Positions 36,234 through 45,378 of a stretch of DNA of 48,155 nt are shown here, one piece after another. The notes under the pieces are model-generated. The model had not been told where the DNA came from. It did no database searches and worked only from the letters and a program-made list of their open reading frames with translations. Both the position numbers and the translations under genes were made by a program. How positions within the stretch are numbered: the stretch's first letter is position 1; every line of letters begins with the position of its first letter. Origin of the DNA: Alteromonas marina (lineage in GTDB: Bacteria > Pseudomonadota > Gammaproteobacteria > Enterobacterales > Alteromonadaceae); assembly GCF_000808575.1 (NCBI RefSeq), contig NZ_JWLW01000016.1:1-48155 (forward strand). Reading direction: 5' to 3'.

Positions 36234-37667
36234 CTACGCTGGCTGAGTCGCTGGGTCTGCAGCGATACTGCCTTTAGGTGCACGAACGGTTTTCCATGTG
36301 TTGTATGCCATTACAAGCATACCTGCTACCACGAAACAACCACCAATGAAACGAACCACATAGAAAGGCTTAGACGCTTCTAATGACTCAACAAAGCTAT
36401 AGGTTAACGTACCGTCAGCATTTACTGCACGCCACATTAGACCCTGTAGTACACCAGACATCCACATTGCTACGATGTATAGAACAACACCGATAGTTGC
36501 TAACCAGAAGTGTACATTAACTAGCTTGGTGCTATACATAGCGCGCTGACCGAATAGCACTGGAATTAAGTGGTAAATTGAACCAATTGAAACCATTGCA
36601 ACCCAACCTAGAGCACCAGAGTGTACGTGACCAATTGTCCAGTCAGTGTAGTGAGATAGTGCATTAACAGTCTTAATTGCCATCATTGGGCCTTCGAAGG
36701 TAGACATACCGTAGAAAGACAATGAAACAATAAGGAAACGCAATACTGGGTCGGTGCGAAGTTTATGCCACGCGCCAGATAACGTCATAATACCGTTAAT
36801 CATACCACCCCAAGATGGAACGAATAGGATAATAGACATCACCATACCTAGTGACTGAGTCCAGTCTGGTAGGGCAGTGTAGTGAAGGTGGTGAGGACCG
36901 GCCCAGATATACAGAGAGATAAGTGCCCAGAAGTGAACAATTGATAGTCTGTATGAATAAACCGGGCGACCAGCTTGCTTAGGTACGAAGTAGTACATCA
37001 TACCAAGGAAGCCCGCAGTTAGGAAAAAGCCTACCGCGTTATGGCCGTACCACCACTGCATCATAGCGTCTACTGCGCCTGCATACAGTGAATACGATTT
37101 AGTGAAAGATACCGGAATAGCCATGCTGTTACCAATATGAAGAACTGCAACAGTTAACATGAACGCGCCTAAGAACCAGTTTGCAACATAAATGTGCGAA
37201 ACTTTACGGATTACTAGGGTTCCGAAAAAGTTAATGATATAAGCGATCCAAACCAGTGCCAAAAGAATATCAATTGGCCATTCTAGTTCAGCGTATTCTT
37301 TTGTGCTGGTTAAACCCATAGGTAGGGTAATTACAGCTAAAACAATAACGGCTTGCCAACCCCAAAAGGTAAATGCGGCAAGTTTGTCACTGAACAGTCT
37401 TACCTGGCAGGTACGCTGAACGATGTAGTATGACGTTGCAAATAGCGCACAGCCGCCGAAGGCAAAAATAACGGCGTTAGTGTGCAATGGACGCAAACGT
37501 GAGAATGTTAGCCATGGTGTGTCAAAGTTAAGCATAGGTGCAAATAACTGCGCGGCAATAAATACCCCTAGGCCCATACCAATGATACCCCAGACTATGG
37601 TCATGATGGTAAATTGCCTAACTACTTTATAATTGTAGTCAGGTTGTGCTTGGCTTATTTCACTCAT
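36234..37667 (-). CDS. ccoN: cbb3 oxidase subunit I
   Basis: Catalytic subunit of the high-affinity cbb3 oxidase. 477 aa, about twelve membrane helices. Conserved segments include [40 protein letters not shown] and the [15 protein letters not shown] segment with the haem and copper histidines. First gene of the operon. An FNR-like site lies about 190 bp upstream. Confidence 0.97.
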   Translation of the reverse strand: MSEISQAQPDYNYKVVRQFTIMTIVWGIIGMGLGVFIAAQLFAPMLNFDTPWLTFSRLRPLHTNAVIFAFGGCALFATSYYIVQRTCQVRLFSDKLAAFTFWGWQAVIVLAVITLPMGLTSTKEYAELEWPIDILLALVWIAYIINFFGTLVIRKVSHIYVANWFLGAFMLTVAVLHIGNSMAIPVSFTKSYSLYAGAVDAMMQWWYGHNAVGFFLTAGFLGMMYYFVPKQAGRPVYSYRLSIVHFWALISLYIWAGPHHLHYTALPDWTQSLGMVMSIILFVPSWGGMINGIMTLSGAWHKLRTDPVLRFLIVSLSFYGMSTFEGPMMAIKTVNALSHYTDWTIGHVHSGALGWVAMVSIGSIYHLIPVLFGQRAMYSTKLVNVHFWLATIGVVLYIVAMWMSGVLQGLMWRAVNADGTLTYSFVESLEASKPFYVVRFIGGCFVVAGMLVMAYNTWKTVRAPKGSIAADPATQPA

Positions 37668-37857
37668 TTTAATGAATCTTCCACTTCAAATGAACTATGG
37701 TCTCCAACTGCCGGAATAGTACGGTCGAGACGTGTATCAGCTAAGGAATAACGCTTCACACCGAGCTCGGAAAGAGTAATAATTATTGTCTCCAAGCCAG
37801 TTGGTACGCGGATGATAAGGTTTTTAATTACAAAAAGATACCATAAACTACCTAAGC

Positions 37858-37871
37858 TTGATCTCCGTCAA
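37858..37871. promoter_or_regulatory. FNR-box-like site between ccoN and a divergent gene
   Basis: TTGATCTCCGTCAA matches TTGAT-N4-ATCAA with one mismatch. It lies about 190 bp upstream of ccoN and 26 bp upstream of the divergent gene at 37897. Oxidase operons of this type are normally FNR/ANR-controlled. Confidence 0.6.
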
Positions 37872-37896
37872 TGAAGAAATACACAAAATTTAAGAA

Positions 37897-38376
37897 ATGC
37901 TAAATAACGATAACAATAAACGATCAAAAATTTTACATTCCCAGCTTCCATTAGTGGCTATTATTGTGGTAGCCGTGTGTGTATACCTTGCACATAAATT
38001 CCAATCATCGGTGTTAAAAGACACAAGTATAGTTAATGGAATAGGAAACAGCTGCAACTTTGTCAATGAAACTTGCGAATTCTTAATTGATGACAGGTTG
38101 GCCATTGCCACCTTTTCAGCCATGCCTGAAGCCGAAGAGTCAGTAACGATTAAGCTCTTAGTTCCAGAGGGAGAGGAAATAGAGAGCGCATGGATTGAAG
38201 GGGTAAACATGTATATGGGCAAAATCCCCGTGCTGTTAGATAACGACGGGGAAGGAAAATGGTCAGGTTGGTTTATGTTAGGCAGTTGTAGTGAGCCAGT
38301 TATGAAATGGCAGCTACGTCTAAATATTAAAGATAAAGAAAGCCCCAGCTATTTGTATTTTGTTACACAGCAGTAA
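37897..38376 (+). CDS. Membrane-anchored protein of unknown function divergent from ccoN
   Basis: 159 aa: basic N-terminus, one membrane helix at about 16-34 (LPLVAIIVVAVCVYLAHKF), then a periplasmic domain with cysteines in NSCNFVNETCEF and GSCSEP that could form disulfides. The domain looks beta-rich. No family recognised with confidence. The FNR-like box ends 25 bp before its ATG, a position more fitting for repression or class-III control than for activation, so co-regulation with the oxidase is possible. A bidirectional terminator follows. Confidence 0.7.
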   Translation: MLNNDNNKRSKILHSQLPLVAIIVVAVCVYLAHKFQSSVLKDTSIVNGIGNSCNFVNETCEFLIDDRLAIATFSAMPEAEESVTIKLLVPEGEEIESAWIEGVNMYMGKIPVLLDNDGEGKWSGWFMLGSCSEPVMKWQLRLNIKDKESPSYLYFVTQQ

Positions 38377-38430
38377 CTGTTTTAAAAGCAACAAGACTCT
38401 CTCTAAAGAGCAGATAGCAAACAAGTACGA

Positions 38431-38466
38431 AAAAGGCCGCTCTTGAATTAAAAAGCGGCCTTTTAT
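38431..38466. terminator. Bidirectional terminator
   Basis: AAAAGGCCGCT / AGCGGCCTTTT stem with A- and T-tracts on the two sides, between the converging gene at 37897 and the bacterioferritin operon. Confidence 0.85.
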
Positions 38467-38499
38467 TAATTAGCTGTGATGTAGCGTGAACGCTTTATC

Positions 38500-38967
38500 T
38501 TACATTTGAGACTGTAAGTAGTTTTGAAGACCAATACGCTTGATTAGACCAAGTTGTTGTTCTAGCCAATGTGCATGGTCCATTTCTGTATCGTCTAATA
38601 GCACGATTAGCATGTCACGGGTCACATAGTCTTTCTCGGTTTCACATAGCGCTATCACTTCACGCAATTTTGCGTCAACTTCATATTCAACACGTAAATC
38701 GCTTTCAAGCATTTCAGGTACATCTTTACCCACTTTGAAGCCTGTGCGCTTCGTCATGTCAGGCGTACCTTCTAAAAACAGCATGCGTTCAATTAGCTTA
38801 GTTGCATGCCCACGCTCGTCATCAAATTCATGATCGATGCGTTCGTAAAGTTTATTCAAACCCCAATCAAGATACATCTGAGAGTGAATGAAATACTGAT
38901 CCATGGCAGCCAACTCATAAGAGAGAAGCTCATTTAAGCCATTGATGATTGCTTGGTTACCTTTCAC
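38500..38967 (-). CDS. Bacterioferritin subunit with ferroxidase site
   Basis: 155-aa ferritin-like four-helix protein. Ferroxidase ligands E18, E51, H54 and the later Glu/His pair (DTEMDHAHW) are present, but the haem-binding Met52 is replaced by Arg (DDERGHA). It should therefore oxidise iron but not form the bridging haem site itself. GTG start overlaps the upstream bacterioferritin stop by one base (TAGTG), so the two subunits are made together and probably co-assemble. Confidence 0.93.
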   Translation of the reverse strand: MKGNQAIINGLNELLSYELAAMDQYFIHSQMYLDWGLNKLYERIDHEFDDERGHATKLIERMLFLEGTPDMTKRTGFKVGKDVPEMLESDLRVEYEVDAKLREVIALCETEKDYVTRDMLIVLLDDTEMDHAHWLEQQLGLIKRIGLQNYLQSQM

Positions 38968-39443
38968 TAGTCATCTCCCATTACTTGCGCTTGTAGGTAG
39001 TTTTCAATACCCATTGCATCAATTTGGTATTCTTGCGTTTCAATCCAGTCTAGGTGCTCTTCTTCATATTCAAGAAGGTCTTCAAGTAAATCACGAGAGA
39101 CATAATCCTGCTTTTCTTCACATAGCGCGATAGCTTCACGAAGTAGTGGAAGCTGCTCTTTTTGAAAGCGCGCATCGCATGAAAGCATTTCAACGGTGTC
39201 TTCACCGATATAAAGCTTGCCTAAAGCTTGAAGATTAGGAAGGCCCTCAAGGAATAAAATGCGCTCGATAAGATCGTCCGCTTGCTTCATGTCCTTGATC
39301 GATTTTTTATAATTCTTTTCGTTAAGTTCAGAAAAACCCCAGTTTTTGAACATACGAGCGTGCAGAAAATATTGATTTATCGAAGTAAGTTCACTTGTCA
39401 GCACTTCGTTCAACTTTGCAACAACTTGTTTATCACCTTGCAT
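38967..39443 (-). CDS. Bacterioferritin subunit with haem ligand and altered ferroxidase site
   Basis: 158 aa. Met52 (haem ligand) is kept in IKDMKQAD, but two ferroxidase ligands are changed: Glu51 to Asp and His54 to Gln. E18 and the later EEEHLDW are conserved. It complements the following subunit, as in the two-subunit bacterioferritins known from some proteobacteria such as Neisseria. First gene of the pair. Confidence 0.93.
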   Translation of the reverse strand: MQGDKQVVAKLNEVLTSELTSINQYFLHARMFKNWGFSELNEKNYKKSIKDMKQADDLIERILFLEGLPNLQALGKLYIGEDTVEMLSCDARFQKEQLPLLREAIALCEEKQDYVSRDLLEDLLEYEEEHLDWIETQEYQIDAMGIENYLQAQVMGDD

Positions 39444-39579
39444 TGTGAAAACCCTATTAACGTATTTGCGTGAAGTTTAGTCTAAATTTGATGTCGTGTC
39501 AAAAAAAAGTCTTTGTAAAACAGTTGTTTACAAACGATAACGTTTCTCAATTCATCCATTGTTCGCATTTAGAACAGCA

Positions 39580-41151
39580 TTACTGTTGTTCATGGGCGTA
39601 GGCTAAGCTTTCTTCAGCAAAACCAAGTCCTGCTTCAGTAAAGAAGTTGAATACTTTGTCGACGCCATTGTCTAGCAAACTGGACACTTCATCTTCATAG
39701 CGAGCTATGGCAGCGATTTTCCCGGTATAACCAGCGTTCTTTAACTGGCGAGTGATATTAATCGAATCTTGGATAGATGGTAGAGCAAGCAAAACGAGCC
39801 GTATTTGCTTAATATCCAGGTTGTCCCATAAATCCACGTCCTCGCCATCGCCGCAAATAACATCGAGTCCTTCCTCAGCGAGTTCCTTAACTTTAACCCG
39901 ATCAGCATCCATACCCCACACGCTCACATCGCTCAACTTCGATAGCGCATTAAAAGCACCGCGACCAACACGCCCCATTCCCAACACTAAAAATTCTGCA
40001 TTGTGGAGAGTAGGGTAAATATCTTCTTTTAAACGTTCCTTTTTCTCGAAGCGTTTAATGGTATGCTTATATTTGTGATAACGTGAATGTGAGTTCCGAT
40101 AGAGCACGCTGGTAATTACGAATGAGATTGAGACGGCAAGGGCAATGACTACTAACCATGAATTTGCCAATAATCCTAAAGAAACCGCAAGCGCCCCAAC
40201 GATAAGCCCAAACTCACTGTAATTTGATAGCACCAAGCTGCTTAAATACGCAGTACGTCCTCTAAGACGAAGCGATGTAAACAAACCGAAAAACAGCGCA
40301 GCTTTTAACGGTATAAATAAGCAGAATACAATGGCGAGAACAATCATACTCAGACTGGGAAGCGCTGTTAGGCCTATGGTAAGGAAAAAGCCAATTAAAA
40401 ATAAATCTTTGAAACTAAGTAGTGACTTGGCAAGTTCTGATGCCTTTTCGTGTTGCGCCAACATTATTCCAAAGATAAGTGCACCTAGGTCGCCTTTAAT
40501 ATTAACCAACTCAAATAAATGATAACCACCCAAAGCAAGAATGAAACCTGTAAGAGGTAACAATTCTCCGTGGCCTGATTTATTAATCATCTTGTTGATA
40601 ATTGGCATTGCCGGGAATAATGCGAGAAGGGCAAGTGCCCATACCGACGGTAGCTTGCCTGTTGCAGCTACAAGAAAGATTACGGCAAAAACGTCTTGCA
40701 TAACTAAAATGCCAATGGCCAGTCGGCCGTGGCGGGTTTTACTTTCGCCACTTTCTTCTAATACTTTAACCACGCACACTGTGCTACTGAAACTAAGGGC
40801 AAAAGCGATAAGCGCAGCGCTTTTCCATGTAAGCCCATCAACGAAATTTGCTGCAACCGCACCTATCGCATAGACGCAACAGGTAATAACGCCCACCCAT
40901 ACTAAGGTATGTGAAACGCTTCCCGCCCAAACTTCTCGACGACTCAAATCGCGGATGTTGAGTTTCAGACCGATGGTGAAGAGCATAATGGTGATGCCCA
41001 AGTTGGCTATTTGGGTTAGATCTTCAGTGAGCGTGTAGCCTGCAAAATTTAATAAAAAGCCAGCTACCAAGTAGCCAACTAAAGGAGGAATGCCAATAAG
41101 TTTAACCGTTAAGCCGCAAACAAATGCGAAAAGAAGAAATGCATACTCCAT
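39580..41151 (-). CDS. KefB-type cation/proton antiporter with TrkA-N domain
   Basis: CPA2-family antiporter, 523 aa. About twelve hydrophobic helices (residues 1-345; IPPLVGYLVAGFLLN, LGITIMLFTIGLKL, SFSSTVCVVKVLE) are followed by a Rossmann-like TrkA-N regulatory domain (LVLGMGRVGRGAFNAL at about 380, then GMDAD and GDGEDVD). It likely exchanges potassium or sodium for protons, gated by a nucleotide. Standing alone without a KefF/KefG-type partner, it resembles YbaL-like proteins. Confidence 0.85.
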   Translation of the reverse strand: MEYAFLLFAFVCGLTVKLIGIPPLVGYLVAGFLLNFAGYTLTEDLTQIANLGITIMLFTIGLKLNIRDLSRREVWAGSVSHTLVWVGVITCCVYAIGAVAANFVDGLTWKSAALIAFALSFSSTVCVVKVLEESGESKTRHGRLAIGILVMQDVFAVIFLVAATGKLPSVWALALLALFPAMPIINKMINKSGHGELLPLTGFILALGGYHLFELVNIKGDLGALIFGIMLAQHEKASELAKSLLSFKDLFLIGFFLTIGLTALPSLSMIVLAIVFCLFIPLKAALFFGLFTSLRLRGRTAYLSSLVLSNYSEFGLIVGALAVSLGLLANSWLVVIALAVSISFVITSVLYRNSHSRYHKYKHTIKRFEKKERLKEDIYPTLHNAEFLVLGMGRVGRGAFNALSKLSDVSVWGMDADRVKVKELAEEGLDVICGDGEDVDLWDNLDIKQIRLVLLALPSIQDSINITRQLKNAGYTGKIAAIARYEDEVSSLLDNGVDKVFNFFTEAGLGFAEESLAYAHEQQ

Positions 41152-41490
41152 GAATTACCTTTCAGAAAATGTTGAACGTCAAATCCGTTACCTTTTTATA
41201 GGTTACATCATCTATTAACCAGTGATAGCTACAAATCGCCCTGTCAACTCGCTAATTGAAAGGTTTTAGACTAGCATGCAATGGCTTGTTTTCGCAGCTA
41301 AAAAAGCATTGTAATTGCATATTTTGGTAACGCGTAACCCAATTAAGCTAAAAGCCGGCTCAGTATATTTAACCCCTAAATCAGTCATTTACCGCTAAAG
41401 TAAATCTAGTTCCCGATTTCAGGTGTATTGAACAGGGTTGTAGGCATATTATTTTGTTTAGATATGACAAAAAATAAAGAAGGACTTTGA
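41152..41490. other. Intergenic region between divergent genes
   Basis: 339 bp separating the antiporter from the glutamate-synthase-family gene. It must hold both promoters. I see no gene, RNA or strong repeat; AAGAAGGA lies before the right-hand gene. Confidence 0.6.
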
Positions 41491-43122
41491 ATGCGTTTAA
41501 CAATTCTAACTGTGCTAACCCTGCTGGTCGCTTTCAATGTGGTGATTGGCGTATTGTGGGCGCCCGTGTGGTGGCTTTTACTTTTATCAATCACATTACT
41601 TATTTTTGGTCTATATGATGCCTTCCAAACAAAGCATGCCATATTAAAGAACTTTCCATTAATTGGCAGAGTACGATGGACCGTCGAGGGACTAAGGCCC
41701 TACATCCAGCAATACATCATAGAAACCGATACTGGCGGAGCACCTATTTCCCGCATGTTTCGTTCGATTGTTTATCAACGTGCAAAAAACAGTAGAGAAA
41801 CTGTTCCCTTCGGTACTCAGCTAGATACGTATAAAGATGGCTATGAGTGGATTGGCCATTCTTTATCTGCTCGCGAGGTGGAAGACATGGATGAAGATCC
41901 CCGAGTAACGGTAGGTGGCCCTCATTGCAAAAAGCCGTATCGTGCAAGCATACTTAACATAAGCGCAATGAGCTTTGGAAGCTTGTCAAAAAATGCCATT
42001 TTGGCGCTAAATAAAGGTGCTGCAAAAGGCGGGTTTTACCATAACACAGGTGAGGGTGGTTTAACCCCATATCACCTCGAAAACGGTGGCGATATTGTTT
42101 GGCAAATTGGTACGGGATACTTTGGTTGTAGAAGTGAAGATGGCGGTTTCGATCCTGTTCTTTTTGAAGAAAAAGCCAAACTCGACAATGTGAAAATGAT
42201 AGAAATAAAGCTAAGCCAAGGCGCTAAGCCTGGACATGGTGGTATTTTACCTGCGTATAAGAATACCCCTGAAATAGCTAAAATAAGAGGTGTTGAGCCT
42301 GGAACTCAAGTTGATTCTCCCCCTAGACATAAAGCGTTTGCAACGCCTTTAGAAATGGTAGATTTTATTAGTCAGTTACGCAAGTTAAGTGGCTATAAAC
42401 CAGTGGGTATTAAGCTGGCGCTGGGTAGAAAAAGTGAGTTCATTGCCATGTGCAAAGCCATGGTAGAGAAGGACGTAACGCCAGATTTTATAACGGTAGA
42501 CGGGGGCGAAGGAGGTACCGGCGCCGCACCCCTTGAGTACACAAACTCTATAGGATTTCCTCTGCGTGAAGCCTTGGCGTTTGTTGACGATTGTCTCACT
42601 GGTTTTGGTATTCGCGACAAAATTAAAATCATTGCTTCTGGAAAAATCATTACCGCTTTTCAGTTAGCGAAAAATCTAAGTTTAGGCGCCGATCTATGTA
42701 ACAGTGCCAGAGGAATGATGTTGGCACTTGGATGTGTTCAGTCGCTGTCATGCAATACGAATAAATGTCCGACCGGTGTAGCAACGCAAGACCCCAAGCT
42801 TGCCAAGGGCTTAAACGTTGAAGACAAGTACGAACGCGTGTACCGCTTTCACAAAAAAACTATTCATGCGCTGATGGATATCTTGTCTTCTACAGGACAT
42901 GTGAGAACTAGCGAACTAAATCGTACCCATATATTTAGGCGAGTAGATCAGTGTAATATTGCGCGTTACGACGAAATTTTCCCGTTAGTTAAAACAGGAA
43001 GTTTCTTAACCGACGACGTTCCCGATAGATTTAAATTACACTTAAAAGAAGCAAATGCTGAAAGCTTTATGCCTTGTAGTTTATTGGCAGAAATAGAGAA
43101 AGAAACGAAAGCGGTATCTTAA
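41491..43122 (+). CDS. FMN-binding glutamate synthase family protein
   Basis: 543 aa. Two N-terminal hydrophobic helices (about 1-45) anchor it to the membrane. The rest matches the central FMN domain of glutamate synthase: ISAMSFGSLSKNAILALNKGA, GEGGLTPYH, QGAKPGHGG, DGGEGGTGAAP, and CNTNKCPTGVATQDP, whose cysteines recall the GltB 3Fe-4S site. It lacks the glutaminase domain, so it is not a complete glutamate synthase; the reaction is unknown. Confidence 0.88.
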   Translation: MRLTILTVLTLLVAFNVVIGVLWAPVWWLLLLSITLLIFGLYDAFQTKHAILKNFPLIGRVRWTVEGLRPYIQQYIIETDTGGAPISRMFRSIVYQRAKNSRETVPFGTQLDTYKDGYEWIGHSLSAREVEDMDEDPRVTVGGPHCKKPYRASILNISAMSFGSLSKNAILALNKGAAKGGFYHNTGEGGLTPYHLENGGDIVWQIGTGYFGCRSEDGGFDPVLFEEKAKLDNVKMIEIKLSQGAKPGHGGILPAYKNTPEIAKIRGVEPGTQVDSPPRHKAFATPLEMVDFISQLRKLSGYKPVGIKLALGRKSEFIAMCKAMVEKDVTPDFITVDGGEGGTGAAPLEYTNSIGFPLREALAFVDDCLTGFGIRDKIKIIASGKIITAFQLAKNLSLGADLCNSARGMMLALGCVQSLSCNTNKCPTGVATQDPKLAKGLNVEDKYERVYRFHKKTIHALMDILSSTGHVRTSELNRTHIFRRVDQCNIARYDEIFPLVKTGSFLTDDVPDRFKLHLKEANAESFMPCSLLAEIEKETKAVS

Positions 43123-43200
43123 AAAAACTAAGCCATGACTCCTAATCAAATACCGATTGTGGAGTCACGCTTAACGATTTTTAATGCCTAAAACTGCGAG

Positions 43201-43677
43201 TTAATCTTTAGATTGCTCGCTTGGAATACGCAGTTGATAGAGGCGGTAATCACTTGTCCTGTATGGTGTTACTTTATATTTAGGCTGAAGATACGCCACT
43301 AAATCTATTAGTTCAGAAACGGTGAGCTCGTCGTTTACAACTCGCATTAATGACACACCGTCTTCGCTGGTGAAACTGGCAGGCTGTCGAGGAGTAAGTT
43401 TGTGTGACGGGTTAATAATACTTGTCACCAACTCTGCATAAGTTTTAATTCTTCCACTGCTGCCTCCCAACGGAATAGGCTTCGCGATTAGGTATTGCGC
43501 ATTGTCGGACTCTTTTTCTCCTGCAATTCTGTGACAGTCTTGGCACTGATACTTTTTAAATACCAAATAGCCTTTTTCCATATTGCCTTCGGGCAAGCTA
43601 AAGCCGCGAGGTGACTGCGCGCCCTGGTCACAGGCGAAAAGGAGAAGCGTTGCTATAACAACTATTGCCGTTTTCAT
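43201..43677 (-). CDS. Monohaem cytochrome c lipoprotein
   Basis: 158 aa. The signal sequence MKTAIVVIATLLLFAC ends in a lipobox (LFAC), so it is a lipoprotein. One haem motif, CQDCH, lies near residue 50, with a likely Met ligand in SLMRV. Start: ATG at 43677 with GAGGG about nine bases upstream; the ATG two codons earlier is less well spaced. It shares a promoter region with the divergent UspA gene, where an FNR-like box is found. Confidence 0.8.
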   Translation of the reverse strand: MKTAIVVIATLLLFACDQGAQSPRGFSLPEGNMEKGYLVFKKYQCQDCHRIAGEKESDNAQYLIAKPIPLGGSSGRIKTYAELVTSIINPSHKLTPRQPASFTSEDGVSLMRVVNDELTVSELIDLVAYLQPKYKVTPYRTSDYRLYQLRIPSEQSKD

Positions 43678-43771
43678 ACTCATTTCCCTCTTTCTTATAC
43701 GGTAAAGATACTTAATGTTCACTAGAACTAATGTGCATACACTGATTATGAATGAGGCTACAGACTAATCA

Positions 43772-43785
43772 TTGACCTAGCTCAA
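43772..43785. promoter_or_regulatory. FNR-box-like site between cytochrome c and uspA-type genes
   Basis: TTGACCTAGCTCAA fits TTGAT-N4-ATCAA with two mismatches and is fully palindromic in its core (TTGA...TCAA). It lies about 95 bp from both divergent starts (43677 and 43881). Confidence 0.42.
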
Positions 43786-43880
43786 AGAAAAATTATTTGT
43801 ATAGCACTACTATTTAACGGAATTAGTTAACGGTATGGTAGAAAAGCACTGCTACCAAACAAAAATTGAGGACTGCCACA

Positions 43881-44303
43881 ATGCAAGGTTATGAAACAAT
43901 TTTAGTACCTATAGATATTTATTCTGACTACGAATTAGTGGTGGAGAAAGCCATTGCAATAGCGGGCAATAGTCACAAAATTCACCTCCTGTATGTTGCT
44001 TATCCACAAACCAATGTAGAGCCTTACGGACTATTTTTAGAACGGGATTTTTCAGAGGAAGTAAGAGAGCAGGCATTAAGGCAGTTAAAAGACGTTGCCG
44101 CAAAACATGATATACCTTACAGCCACATCAATGTAGAGATAGGTTCTCCTGCTGATGAGATTCACCATATGGCCGAAAAGATTAATGCAGATCTCATTGT
44201 TGTCGGCACCCATGGCCAGAGCGGTCTTCGTTTGCTACTTGGGTCAACGGCCAATGCAGTACTACATGGTGTTAAAACAGACGTGCTAGCTGTGAAAGTA
44301 TAA
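43881..44303 (+). CDS. Universal stress protein, UspA family
   Basis: 140 aa, one Usp domain. Starts YETILVPIDIYSD; ATP-binding pattern G-x2-G-x9-G-S/T is present in GTHGQSGLRLLLGST. ATG at 43881 has GAGG nine bases upstream; a TTG further upstream is unlikely. Probably cytoplasmic and stress- or oxygen-limitation-induced; the FNR-like box upstream fits this. Confidence 0.9.
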   Translation: MQGYETILVPIDIYSDYELVVEKAIAIAGNSHKIHLLYVAYPQTNVEPYGLFLERDFSEEVREQALRQLKDVAAKHDIPYSHINVEIGSPADEIHHMAEKINADLIVVGTHGQSGLRLLLGSTANAVLHGVKTDVLAVKV

Positions 44304-44428
44304 ATTAATGCGGCGATTAGCGTCGAAAATACCTTAAATATTCATGATAAATACCTTCGCCGTCATGCAGATGTAACGAAGGTCAGTTACGTTTTGTAAG
44401 GCTGTAACTAATCTTAAAATTACTTATC

Positions 44429-44785
44429 ATGATAACGAAACGGACAGGTATTTTACGCGTACTCTATGCCACTTACTATTCACTTAAGGGGCTTCGAGCA
44501 GCCTTTTTAAGTGAAGCTGCGGTAAGACAAGAAATTTTCGCAATATTGATAATGACACCTATAGCGTTTTTCATCGACGTTACGCATGTAGAACGTATAT
44601 TGCTGGTGATATCTTTATTGATAGTGCTTATCACTGAGCTACTCAACACCGCTATTGAGAAACTCTGTGATCATGTCAGCACAGACATCCATTTATTAAT
44701 AGGGCGTGCTAAAGATATCGGATCGGCAGCAGTGTTCATTAGTTTAATGATGGCAGGCTTTACGTGGATTAGCATTCTTTGGTAG
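44429..44785 (+). CDS. dgkA: Diacylglycerol kinase
   Basis: 118-aa integral membrane kinase with three hydrophobic helices. Catalytic and metal-site motif ELLNTAIEKLCDHV, then GRAKDIGSAAV, as in E. coli DgkA. It recycles diacylglycerol to phosphatidic acid. The start codon lies in a small palindrome, TTATCATGATAA (44424-44435). Confidence 0.93.
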   Translation: MITKRTGILRVLYATYYSLKGLRAAFLSEAAVRQEIFAILIMTPIAFFIDVTHVERILLVISLLIVLITELLNTAIEKLCDHVSTDIHLLIGRAKDIGSAAVFISLMMAGFTWISILW

Positions 44786-44811
44786 TGCAATTTGCGATTT
44801 ATAGGCAGAAA

Positions 44812-44838
44812 GAAAGCCCTAATTTATAGGGCTTTGAT
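44812..44838. terminator. Terminator between dgkA and a converging gene
   Basis: AAAGCCCTA / TAGGGCTTT stem with a short AT loop. A- and T-rich tracts flank it; it overlaps the stop of the minus-strand gene at 44824. Confidence 0.8.
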
Positions 44839-45174
44839 TTTCTGGTCACAACATTCTGATACTAAGGTTCTAATTGTGCTATCTAAATTTTTAATGTGCG
44901 AATAATGCAATGAAGCTTCACCACCGTTATTGATATCTTTTATCATAAAAACAACATCATCGCCTCGTGAAGTTACGCAGATTCTCACGTAATCATCAGA
45001 TTGAGCAAATGGCACGTGGAGATATAACGGCTCATTGTTTGAGTTTAAATAATCTAGTGCTGCTTCTTGTGACTTGAATGGGTCTTGCTTCTCGGGTTGG
45101 ACATTCCATGACGACGAAGGAACCACCATCTCCGCGAGTAATTTTCCATGCTTTGTATCAATACCGCTACTCAT
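44824..45174 (-). CDS. Small protein of unknown function
   Basis: 116 aa, soluble, no signal or membrane segment. Contains AALDYLNSNNEPLYLHV and CVTSRGDDVVFMIKD, suggesting a small alpha/beta fold, and a Cys-Cys pair near the end. AGGAG lies seven bases before the ATG. No family recognised. It stands between dgkA and the Cre-like recombinase with no clear link to either. Confidence 0.72.
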   Translation of the reverse strand: MSSGIDTKHGKLLAEMVVPSSSWNVQPEKQDPFKSQEAALDYLNSNNEPLYLHVPFAQSDDYVRICVTSRGDDVVFMIKDINNGGEASLHYSHIKNLDSTIRTLVSECCDQKIKAL

Positions 45175-45378
45175 ATATCACTCCTTTTACTTGAATGCTT
45201 GCCAACTTAGAAAACCTATTCATTAATATAGGTTTAGGGCAAATTTACCTTTTGATACGAGGGTAGGACAGTTTCAGATTGGTAAAAGAATGAAGAGAGT
45301 AGGTGAGTTAGATATTGTTACTGATATCGCTGGTTATGCGTAACCATGTATTGATTAAATTACTGTATTTTAGAAGGT

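Noticed and set aside
44424..44435. TTATCATGATAA at the dgkA start as a second lox half-site pair
   Set aside because: It shares only part of the lox-like arm, has no 8-bp spacer, and coincides with the start codon.
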